A stretch of DNA of 19,530 nt from an uncultured Porphyromonadaceae bacterium (GTDB lineage Bacteria > Bacteroidota > Bacteroidia > Bacteroidales > Muribaculaceae). This document shows, one piece after another, positions 1 to 5,342 of the stretch. The stretch's first letter is position 1; every line of letters starts with the position of its first letter. The position numbers and the translations under genes are program-made. The notes beneath the pieces were generated by a model. It did no database searches. It was given only the letters and a program-made list of their open reading frames with translations, and was not told where the DNA came from. The stretch lies in assembly GCA_900555715.1 (NCBI GenBank), contig USMC01000049.1, positions 1-19,530 on the forward strand. Reading direction: 5' to 3'.

Positions 1-15
1 CGGAGAAATTGAGGC

Positions 16-46
16 TTGATTACCTCGATAAAAATGCGTAACTTTG
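16..46 (+). promoter_or_regulatory. Bacteroidetes-type promoter for a candidate ncRNA
   Basis: A TTG at 16-18 is followed after 20 nt by TAACTTTG at 39-46, matching the Bacteroidetes -33/-7 pattern (TTG, 19-21 nt, TAnnTTTG). The -7 context (GCGTAACTTTGCA) is nearly the same as that of the tRNA-Lys promoter at 9130-9160. The expected transcription start is near 53. Short dyads overlap the -7 box (TGCGT 35-39 with ACGCA 49-53, and TTTGC 43-47 with GCAAA 51-55), which could be operator-like or chance. Confidence 0.6.
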
Positions 47-52
47 CAACGC

Positions 53-269
53 AAATAGCAAAGAATAGTGGCTGAAGAGTCAGTCACATCAAAAATACAG
101 GATAACATAACTTCCGCATAAGTTCTATTGAGAATCTGCAAAATTCATAATGGTGAGCTTGGCGTGATGCTTATGCTATGCTTAAAGCATAGCGTATAGT
201 ATTCAAGCTATCACCATAGGCATTGCAGAGCCTTCAATAGTTAGCGTAGATATTATACGCTATTTTTTT
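53..269 (+). ncRNA. candidate standalone structured small RNA, about 215 nt
   Basis: A promoter-like sequence (16-46) and a terminator (242-269) bracket a stretch with no credible ORF that is densely self-complementary. Visible stems are: 68-75 with 80-87 (8 bp, one GU, loop AGAG); 109-113 with 120-124; and one long interrupted hairpin, 125-131/234-240, 135-141/223-229, 150-156/211-217 and 157-160/205-208. The long hairpin is capped by an 8-bp palindromic stem, 175-182/186-193. Adjacent stems abut with almost no spare sequence, as in a folded RNA rather than a UTR. I do not recognise an Rfam family. A long-hairpin DNA site (replication or transfer) is the alternative. Confidence 0.5.
242..269 (+). 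terminator. intrinsic terminator of the candidate ncRNA
   Basis: A 7-bp stem, TAGCGTA (242-248) with TACGCTA (256-262), has a 7-nt loop and is followed directly by a run of seven Ts (263-269). The stem is AT-rich and so only moderately strong. Part of the 3' arm (TATACGCT) could also pair with AGCGTATA at 191-198, a possible alternative fold. Confidence 0.6.
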
Positions 270-503
270 GCCTCTATCCATTCTACGGACAACACTCAAA
301 TCCTTTACCTATGGAAAAACATGGTTGGTTGTTCGCCAACAGTCAAGATTTAACATCACAATTATTCTATCACTGAAATCTCCATTATCTCAGCGCGTTA
401 CAACTTTAACACTCCTTAAATCGCCCTTTCTAAAATCCAGTCGGTTATAATTGCAAACGAGGCGCAATCCTCGACAAGTCTAACTCAAAACACATATAAC
501 CGT
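270..503. other. intergenic stretch, no supported gene
   Basis: This 234-bp AT-rich gap between the ncRNA terminator and the first CDS holds no ORF with an ordinary start codon and no convincing TAnnTTTG promoter. The only visible structure is a small 5-bp hairpin (CGAGG...CCTCG, about 459-474). The promoter of the downstream gene run must lie here or be read-through from further left. Confidence 0.5.
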
Positions 504-746
504 ATGGAAGCAACAACTCCCCCAAACGCAGCAGGCTTCAGCCGGAAGCCCAAACAGAGAAAGCGCATCAACGGGCGCAAGTCAGCAACCCGCAAGTCCG
601 GCTTCAATCCGCTTGCCGGAATGCCTGACGAAGCGAAGGCATGGATGTTAGGCTCGATGTTTCTTATCGCCGCCGCAAAGATACTCGGCCCTGTTATCGG
701 GTTAGATGTACCGGCACTCCGCAAAACAAACATAGCCACCGACTGA
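504..746 (+). CDS. small hypothetical membrane protein (80 aa)
   Basis: The predicted protein has a basic, Arg/Lys-rich first half (residues about 13-33) and one hydrophobic helix near residues 47-67 (WMLGSMFLIAAAKILGPVIG), suggesting a single-pass inner-membrane protein with a positively charged cytoplasmic N-terminus. I do not recognise a family. It ends 4 nt before the HTH gene at 751, so the two are very likely cotranscribed. An overlapping minus-strand ORF (485-739) is of similar length, but the plus frame fits the operon spacing. No function can be assigned. Being first in the run before an excisionase-like gene, it is probably an accessory gene of the element. Confidence 0.55.
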   Translation: MEATTPPNAAGFSRKPKQRKRINGRKSATRKSGFNPLAGMPDEAKAWMLGSMFLIAAAKILGPVIGLDVPALRKTNIATD

Positions 747-750
747 GCCT

Positions 751-1134
751 ATGCAGCAGAACGACACGCACGAGGCCGACTTCAAGACCGCCGCAAACGC
801 ATACGTTTCACTTGTGGAGCAGCGCGCCAGAAGTCCCGGCCAGTACCCGACGGGAAACCGACCGCGATTATACTTTCACGGAGAGCCGATTATTCTTCTC
901 GAAGACATCGTAACCGGGCTTGATGTCAGCGAGAAAACAATAAGACGCTACCGCGACGCAGGAAAAATCAAGGTTTACGAGAGTATAGAGGGTAATATCA
1001 AGTTTGTGCTTCAATGCGATCTCGACAGGTTTCTCGAAAACTCCTTCATCAGTTCGTCCCATCCAGACTATAAGACTGTGAAGAAGAAATCAACCAACGG
1101 CGGAAACGCCAACCACACCACCACTAAATCATAA
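751..1134 (+). CDS. helix-turn-helix protein, excisionase (Xis)/MerR-like
   Basis: The 127-aa protein carries an HTH_17/excisionase-type fold at about residues 48-96: LLEDIVTGLDVSEKTIRRYR gives the two HTH helices, and DAGKIKVYESIEGNIKF supplies a wing-like segment. Small proteins of this kind in Bacteroides elements act as recombination directionality factors or local regulators (Xis2c/Xis2d in CTnDOT). The C-terminal tail (residues 108-127) is basic and Thr/Asn-rich. Its final codons contain the 18-bp box CCACACCACCACTAAATC (1113-1130), which recurs before the HTH gene at 4644. It starts 4 nt after the preceding gene and ends 6 nt before the DUF3945 gene, so operonic expression is likely. 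The HTH assignment is confident; the excision role is inferred from context. Confidence 0.8.
   Translation: MQQNDTHEADFKTAANAYVSLVEQRARSPGQYPTGNRPRLYFHGEPIILLEDIVTGLDVSEKTIRRYRDAGKIKVYESIEGNIKFVLQCDLDRFLENSFISSSHPDYKTVKKKSTNGGNANHTTTKS
1113..1130 (+). repeat. 18-bp box, copy 1, 10 nt before a start codon
   Basis: CCACACCACCACTAAATC is identical to 4616-4633. In both places exactly 10 nt separate the box from an ATG (1141 and 4644), and the ATG is followed by GGA. Here the box lies within the last codons of the HTH gene. Bases 1119-1130 are perfectly complementary to 4562-4573 in the leader of the downstream HTH pair. Confidence 0.8.
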
Positions 1135-1140
1135 TTCATT

Positions 1141-2592
1141 ATGGACCAAACTCCCGACCAGCAGGAAGTGCTGATCGCCCGCGACAACACAAGCGGGCAG
1201 GTGGGAGCAGTCGTAGGGCAGAATCCCGACGGCACTCCCAAAATGGCTGATGTCAAATCGACGCCATTAAGCGAACTGATAAAGTTCAACAAAGGGCAGA
1301 ACCCCCTCGAAGCGTTCATGTCGAATTTCATGCGGCAGGCCAGGAACCCCACGCTGTTCAGCTTCTTCAGATTGCAGGAAGACAAATATGACCTCGTAGG
1401 CCCCGCAATGGCAGACATAATCAAGAATCCCGGCGACAATGCCGAAATGCTCAAGCCTTACGAGGTGGAACTGAAAACCCCAGCACAGGCAGAGAAGCAG
1501 GAACAGGCACCGGTGCAGGCACAACAGCCGCAGCAACAGGAAACGGCCGGCATCAAGCAGCCGCCTATCGACCGCGACAGCATCGACTGGGTCAAAATAG
1601 AACAGCAGTGGGGCATAAAGCGCGACGACCTTGAAAAATCAGGGGCACTCGACCAGATGGTCTATAACCACAAGTCGCCGCAGCTGTTCACAGTCACGCC
1701 CCGTTTCGGCGACGAGACATTCTCCCTTCAGGCTAAACTCTCGTTCCGCAGCAAACCAGACGGCTCATACTCACTCGTGCCTCACTTCATCCGCAATGAG
1801 CCGCAGCTCGATCAGGAATTCAAGGGCTACACTTTCACGAAGGAGGACAAGGCGGAACTCCGCAAGACCGGCAATCTCGGCAAAGTCGTTGAACTCGCCG
1901 ACCCCAAGACCGGGGAAATGAAGAAGTGCCTCGTGAGCATAGACAGACTCACCAATGAGATAGAGGCCATGCCGGTGGATAAAATCTACATCAAGCCCAA
2001 AGTCGCCAACATCAGCCTCGATATGCAGGCCATCGGCATACTCAAAAACGGCGGCATGATACGCGAGCAGCACGTGGAACTGCCCAACGGTGCCAAATTC
2101 ACTGCCGACCTGCAATACAACGCCGCAAAACGCGACATCGTGTTCGTCAATTCCGATGTTTACCGCCAGAAGCAGGAACAGAACAGCTCCCAGCAACAGC
2201 AAGTCCGGGACTCATGGCACAATCCCGACGGCTCCGTCAAGCGCCTCGAACACTGGTGCAAGCTGCCGCTTAACGAACAGCAGCAGGCCGATTACCTCGC
2301 AGGCAAGAAAGTCCTCGTAGGCGAGACCAAGGACAAATTCGGCAACGACTGCACCGTCTATTTCCAGTACAATCCCGAAAAGCGTCAGCCAGAGACCACG
2401 CGGGTATATCCCGACCGCGACAAGGTCGTGGGCATCGCCGAGGAAAGCAAGACCCAGTATGCAGTGAACAATAACGGAGCGACCAACGAGGCGACCAAGA
2501 ACGTGCAGGAACCACTCCAGCGCGGGCAGACCGCCCCGAAGGACGAAAACCAGCAGAGGCAGCAGCGTAAGCCGAAAGGCCCCAAGCCTTGA
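1141..2592 (+). CDS. DUF4099/DUF3945 domain protein of Bacteroidetes mobile elements
   Basis: This 483-aa soluble protein has a conserved N-terminal block (about residues 40-110), a Gln-rich linker (about 113-137), and a DUF4099-like domain (about 146-225, beginning SIDWVKIEQQWGIKRDDLEKSG). DUF3945-like segments follow: a clear one at about 227-285 (GYTFTKEDKAELRKTGNLGK) and related ones near 295-340 and 368-425 (LNEQQQADYLAGKKVLVGET). The C-terminus is again Gln-rich and basic. These domains are common in Bacteroides conjugative and mobilizable elements, often beside topoisomerase genes; no biochemical activity is established that I know of. It sits between an Xis-like gene and an Exc-like gene, the position of orf3 in the CTnDOT excision operon, so a role in excision or element DNA processing is a fair inference. 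Confidence 0.8.
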   Translation: MDQTPDQQEVLIARDNTSGQVGAVVGQNPDGTPKMADVKSTPLSELIKFNKGQNPLEAFMSNFMRQARNPTLFSFFRLQEDKYDLVGPAMADIIKNPGDNAEMLKPYEVELKTPAQAEKQEQAPVQAQQPQQQETAGIKQPPIDRDSIDWVKIEQQWGIKRDDLEKSGALDQMVYNHKSPQLFTVTPRFGDETFSLQAKLSFRSKPDGSYSLVPHFIRNEPQLDQEFKGYTFTKEDKAELRKTGNLGKVVELADPKTGEMKKCLVSIDRLTNEIEAMPVDKIYIKPKVANISLDMQAIGILKNGGMIREQHVELPNGAKFTADLQYNAAKRDIVFVNSDVYRQKQEQNSSQQQQVRDSWHNPDGSVKRLEHWCKLPLNEQQQADYLAGKKVLVGETKDKFGNDCTVYFQYNPEKRQPETTRVYPDRDKVVGIAEESKTQYAVNNNGATNEATKNVQEPLQRGQTAPKDENQQRQQRKPKGPKP

Positions 2593-2817
2593 CCGCCACT
2601 CACCGCGCATATTCCACAATCAGTTTTATACTGCGATTCACCCGACATGATTGCCGCCGCATAGCCGCGATTCCAACCACTATGTCCACACCAAAGCTAT
2701 AAGTATCCCAACCTGCGGCCAACCGTGTCAACCCGAACACAACTATCCCCAAGTCACGTGGATGGGTGACCGTCCCCGTGACTTTCATAAAATCACCCCT
2801 AAACCCACATTAAATTT
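2593..2817. other. 225-bp leader region before the topoisomerase-like gene
   Basis: No ORF of useful length occurs here. The notable structure is a perfect 8-bp inverted repeat, AAGTCACG (2751-2758) with CGTGACTT (2777-2784). It encloses 18 nt and ends 33 nt before the next start codon, so it could be an RNA hairpin in the leader or an operator. No TAnnTTTG promoter is evident, so the downstream gene is probably read from the upstream operon. Confidence 0.45.
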
Positions 2818-4437
2818 ATGATTCTTATTATCTGCGAGAATATTCTCGCCACCAAGACCGTCGCCCTTTCTCTGGGCGCGAACACCGAAGCCGCCAACGG
2901 CATCTACACATCCGACACTGTCACCGTCGCCAACATCCCCGCACGTTTCATCCGCCAGACACCGCTGTGCGAACTGGCCGAGGGAGAATATCCCTTCATT
3001 CCCGACAAGTTCCGTATGTCGGTGACGATGAAAGAGCTGGAGCGACAGCTCAAGCCCCTGTTCCGTGAAGCCGGGGAAGTGGTGTTCGCCTCCGACGGCG
3101 GAGCCGACGCACAGGCGCGCTTCTTCAACATCTGCCGCCACTTCCGTGTCGGATGCCCCCGCAGCAGAATGTGGCTCACGCGCCTCAGCTACGGAGCCAT
3201 ACGCGGTGCCTTCCACTTTCGCGAGTCCGAGCGACACCTGCACCGCCTCGCACAGACCGGCCTTGTGTCGAAAGGCATGGATCTGATGTTCACATACAAC
3301 ATCAACCAGACATTTCTCCACATCGGGCTGCCCGAATACGACCTTACCCGTCAGGAGGCAATCGCCCTTGACTATGTGGGCGACCTTACCAGCCGTTTCG
3401 ACAGTTTCAACGGTATCCCCGACGGACATTCAATCCGTGTCAATGTCAACGGCGGCGAGGGGTTTGAATCCGAAGCCGTCTGGGAGGCCGAGGAAGACGC
3501 CCTCGCAGTCGCCGATGAAATCCCTGTCGGTGAGACGGTATCGGCCACGCTGACGGTTGACGAGACCGACCGCTTCAATATCCGTTTCCACACACTGCTC
3601 ACGCTCCAGATGGACGCCTTCAACAATCTCGGCTTCATGCCCGCCCAGACTCTCAGACTGGCACAGAGCCTCTATGACAAGGGTCTTATCTCGTCGCCCC
3701 TGACACGTTGCTCACATCTGCCCGAAAAACTCCGAGGCCATATCCAGACGGTATTCCCCGACACGCCCGGCTACCGCTGGGGCGAGAACGACGCGACCAT
3801 CGACCACCATGCGATAATCACTCTCCGCGCCATAGACCAGGAACTACCTGAAAAGGAGAAGCAGCTCTACTGGCTCATATTCAACCGCATGAAGGCGGTT
3901 GTGGAGCAACAGCCGAGCCGCAAGTATGCCACCGTCGAGTTCAATATAGGCGAAGCCGTGTTCTATCGCCAATGGGAGCTTACCGGCGAGGCGTATGAAG
4001 TGACCGAGACGGGCACGTTCCAGACCGGCGTTACAATCGCAGACGCGGCGGTATATCCCTGCGATGCCCCGGTAGCCGAATCCAACGCCTTCTCCGATGT
4101 GATGTGCGCCGTGACCTCAAAGGCGGAGAATGTCGATGAAATGATGCACACCAACGTGCCGTACACACTGGAAACCGGCGACTACGGCAGCGTACTGGAC
4201 AGCCTCATACGCAAAGGACTCGTCACACTCGACGGCGACGATGTGTATCTCTCGCCCGAAGGCCAGTATGTCTATGACGAGTTTGCCGGACGCGAGTTCG
4301 CCGAAATGCTGCTCACATGGCAGTTCGAGGCCAACGACCTCTACCAAGGCGACCGGTCCGGACGCTCGGTAATCGAGGACTTTTCAGGCTCACTGCTGTG
4401 CATGATAGAGACAATCGACCCCGAAGCCGGAGAGTAA
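2818..4437 (+). CDS. topoisomerase IA-like protein (Exc-like), catalytic residues lost
   Basis: The 539-aa protein keeps the outline of a type IA (TopoIII-like) topoisomerase. An N-terminal Toprim-like domain includes ICENILATK (5-13), a degenerate SDGGADAQA (92-100) in place of the usual DxDREGE, and RMWLTRLSYGAIRGAF (117-132). The central domain retains DHHAII (329-334). At the active site the family's I-S-Y-P-R-T-D is here ISSPLTR (291-297), so Ser293 replaces the catalytic Tyr, and the neighbouring Arg and Asp are also changed. Strand passage by the normal chemistry is therefore not expected. The ORF is otherwise intact and lacks C-terminal zinc fingers. In CTnDOT the related Exc protein is needed for excision; from memory, its topoisomerase activity was reported dispensable in vivo. 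A structural excision role is the leading inference. Database labels of 'DNA topoisomerase III' would be misleading for activity. Confidence 0.75.
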   Translation: MILIICENILATKTVALSLGANTEAANGIYTSDTVTVANIPARFIRQTPLCELAEGEYPFIPDKFRMSVTMKELERQLKPLFREAGEVVFASDGGADAQARFFNICRHFRVGCPRSRMWLTRLSYGAIRGAFHFRESERHLHRLAQTGLVSKGMDLMFTYNINQTFLHIGLPEYDLTRQEAIALDYVGDLTSRFDSFNGIPDGHSIRVNVNGGEGFESEAVWEAEEDALAVADEIPVGETVSATLTVDETDRFNIRFHTLLTLQMDAFNNLGFMPAQTLRLAQSLYDKGLISSPLTRCSHLPEKLRGHIQTVFPDTPGYRWGENDATIDHHAIITLRAIDQELPEKEKQLYWLIFNRMKAVVEQQPSRKYATVEFNIGEAVFYRQWELTGEAYEVTETGTFQTGVTIADAAVYPCDAPVAESNAFSDVMCAVTSKAENVDEMMHTNVPYTLETGDYGSVLDSLIRKGLVTLDGDDVYLSPEGQYVYDEFAGREFAEMLLTWQFEANDLYQGDRSGRSVIEDFSGSLLCMIETIDPEAGE

Positions 4438-4460
4438 AACGCTGCAATCCGCTGTAAATC

Positions 4461-4515
4461 GCATTTCTATCAAAAATAACCGGCCAACCATAGCCGAAAA
4501 TCGGATAGAAATCGC
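4461..4515. promoter_or_regulatory. imperfect dyad abutting a promoter-like box
   Basis: ATTTCTATC (4463-4471) is complementary to GATAGAAAT (4504-4512). The match extends to flanking GC bases with one bulged C, and a smaller GGC...GCC stem lies inside. The dyad ends directly before TAACTTTG (4516), where a repressor or activator site would be expected. It could equally be a weak hairpin downstream of the Exc-like gene, but there is no T-tract. Confidence 0.35.
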
Positions 4516-4555
4516 TAACTTTGCCACTGAATCGCAGTCATAAATTTTATTTTTG
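4516..4555 (+). promoter_or_regulatory. candidate promoter(s) for the leader and HTH gene pair
   Basis: Two exact TAnnTTTG -7 matches occur here: TAACTTTG at 4516-4523 and TATTTTTG at 4548-4555. Neither has a clear TTG at 19-21 nt upstream, so activation by a regulator or weak basal activity is possible. Starts from them would fall near 4530 or 4562, both upstream of the terminator at 4574-4604. Confidence 0.45.
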
Positions 4556-4573
4556 ATTGTGGATTTAGTGGTG

Positions 4574-4604
4574 AGGCAGCGGGAGGGATACCCGCTGCCT
4601 TTTT
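4574..4604 (+). terminator. intrinsic terminator (attenuator) upstream of the HTH pair
   Basis: A GC-rich 10-bp perfect stem, AGGCAGCGGG (4574-4583) with CCCGCTGCCT (4591-4600), has a 7-nt loop and ends in a run of Ts (4600-4604). It lies after the candidate promoters and 40 nt before the ATG at 4644. It therefore either ends the upstream operon or attenuates the downstream genes. Confidence 0.7.
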
Positions 4605-4615
4605 ACAGCTCTTAT

Positions 4616-4633
4616 CCACACCACCACTAAATC
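4616..4633 (+). repeat. 18-bp box, copy 2, 10 nt before a start codon
   Basis: It is identical to 1113-1130 and spaced identically (10 nt) from the next ATG. Here it is non-coding and forms most of the 3' arm of the 13-bp outer leader stem. Confidence 0.8.
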
Positions 4634-4643
4634 CAAATTACTT

Positions 4644-4949
4644 ATGGAAGTATTATTGATTGAGAAGGAGACTCTCGATTGTATCCTTGACGAGCATGAG
4701 CTTCTATGCAATATGGTCATAGTATTGGCTAATCGCTTGCGCCGAAAGGGAACTGCCGACATGATGACTTCTGCCGAGGTCTGCGATTTTCTCCATATAG
4801 GCATGACAACCCTGCAATCCCTCCGCAACGGCGGTAAGATAGGTTATGTCAGAATTGATGACGGAAGCATCAGGTATCCTGTCACCGAAGTTATCCGTTA
4901 CATGGAGCGTAACGGTATCAATTATAATAGGGGCGCCTATGGGGAATGA
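4644..4949 (+). CDS. helix-turn-helix protein, Xis2-like (first of a pair)
   Basis: This 101-aa protein has an N-terminal helical segment (about residues 5-36) and an excisionase-type HTH at about 40-90: MTSAEVCDFLHIGMTTLQSL, then RNGGKIGYVRIDDGSIRYPVTEVIRYME. Such pairs of small HTH proteins are typical of the excision and regulatory modules of Bacteroides conjugative transposons. The next HTH gene starts inside it (11-nt overlap), indicating translational coupling. Expression is likely controlled by the leader and attenuator at 4516-4634. Whether it is a recombination directionality factor or a transcription regulator cannot be told from sequence. Confidence 0.8.
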   Translation: MEVLLIEKETLDCILDEHELLCNMVIVLANRLRRKGTADMMTSAEVCDFLHIGMTTLQSLRNGGKIGYVRIDDGSIRYPVTEVIRYMERNGINYNRGAYGE

Positions 4950-5238
4950 GATTATAACCAAATCGGACAGACGCATTATCGCAGCCCGTACACAATCCCA
5001 GAACGCATTTGAAGCCGTCGGTATAATCCGAGACAGCCATCATCCTGTATTGGGAGGTATCTGTTTCCTTGATGACAAAGAAGTGGCAGAACGCCTCAAA
5101 GTGACGAGGCGCACGGTACAGAACTACCGTGACCGGGGAATTCTCTCGTATTATATGATATGCGGCAAATGCCTCTATCCGGAACATGAAATACAGCAAC
5201 TGCTTGACGAGAATTTCTATCCGGCGTATTACGATTAA
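4939..5238 (+). CDS. helix-turn-helix protein, Xis2-like (second of a pair)
   Basis: The 99-aa protein has an excisionase-type HTH at about residues 42-93: FLDDKEVAERLKVTRRTVQN, then YRDRGILSYYMICGKCLYPEHEIQQLLDE. The start at 4939 is preferred over an in-frame ATG at 4846 because the longer version would overlap most of the upstream HTH gene and add a non-homologous hydrophobic stretch. The 11-nt overlap with the first HTH gene suggests coupled synthesis, possibly of partners. Its stop codon is followed within about 10 nt by the 3' end of the group II intron on the other strand. Confidence 0.8.
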   Translation: MGNEIITKSDRRIIAARTQSQNAFEAVGIIRDSHHPVLGGICFLDDKEVAERLKVTRRTVQNYRDRGILSYYMICGKCLYPEHEIQQLLDENFYPAYYD

Positions 5239-5252
5239 ACAATCGAGTAGGA

Positions 5253-5298
5253 GGTAAACACTAATCGCAGGTGTTTATCTCCTGCTTTCGTGTTTACC
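5253..5298 (-). other. group II intron domain VI
   Basis: On the minus strand GGTAAACAC pairs with GTGTTTACC. A CAGG/CCTG upper stem and an unpaired A shortly before GTGTTTACC could be the branch-point adenosine. The position directly after domain V and near the intron 3' end supports the call. Confidence 0.6.
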
Positions 5299-5308
5299 GA
5301 CCTCTCAC

Positions 5309-5340
5309 ACCACCGTACGTGCCGTTCGGCATACGGCGGT
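5309..5340 (-). other. group II intron domain V (catalytic)
   Basis: On the minus strand ACCGCCGTA pairs with TACGGTGGT over 9 bp. The CGC opposite GTG reproduces the wobble-containing catalytic triad stem. A two-nucleotide CG bulge follows, then TGCC/GGCA closing a GAAC loop. The architecture matches domain V, although the loop is GAAC rather than the common GNRA (GAAA) tetraloop and the total is 32 nt instead of the usual 34. Confidence 0.75.
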
Positions 5341-5342
5341 TC

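Larger units (their letters stand above)
4561..4634 (+). promoter_or_regulatory. nested leader structure enclosing an attenuator
   Basis: GGATTTAGTGGTG (4561-4573) pairs perfectly over 13 bp with CACCACTAAATCC (4622-4634). The outer stem encloses the terminator hairpin at 4574-4604 and ends 9 nt before the ATG at 4644. Its 3' arm is the 18-bp box also found before the gene at 1141. Forming it would sequester the bases upstream of the start codon, while termination inside it would leave the 5' arm free on a short RNA. This layout suggests attenuation and possibly trans pairing, but it is inferred only from complementarity. Confidence 0.5.

Noticed and set aside
53..87. Pairing of the candidate ncRNA (TAGTGG at 66-71) with the 18-bp box
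   Set aside because: Only about six contiguous bases match and they lie in a stable hairpin; the leader arm at 4562-4573 is a far better partner.
53..269. Retron msr-msd, because of the long hairpin
   Set aside because: No retron-type reverse transcriptase is adjacent. The only RT in the window is a group II intron protein on the other strand 5 kb away, and no a1/a2 flanking pair was found.
268..450. 60-aa ORF
   Set aside because: It needs a TTG start inside the terminator's T-run, has low-complexity composition and no promoter or homology cue.
751..1134. Antitoxin of a toxin-antitoxin pair with the 80-aa protein
   Set aside because: The HTH is of excisionase type and the partner has no toxin signature; the DUF3945/Exc-like context fits an excision module better.
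4846..4938. Upstream in-frame start for the second HTH gene
   Set aside because: It would overlap the first HTH gene by over 100 nt and add a segment unlike Xis-type proteins; the ATG at 4939 gives a normal 11-nt coupling overlap.
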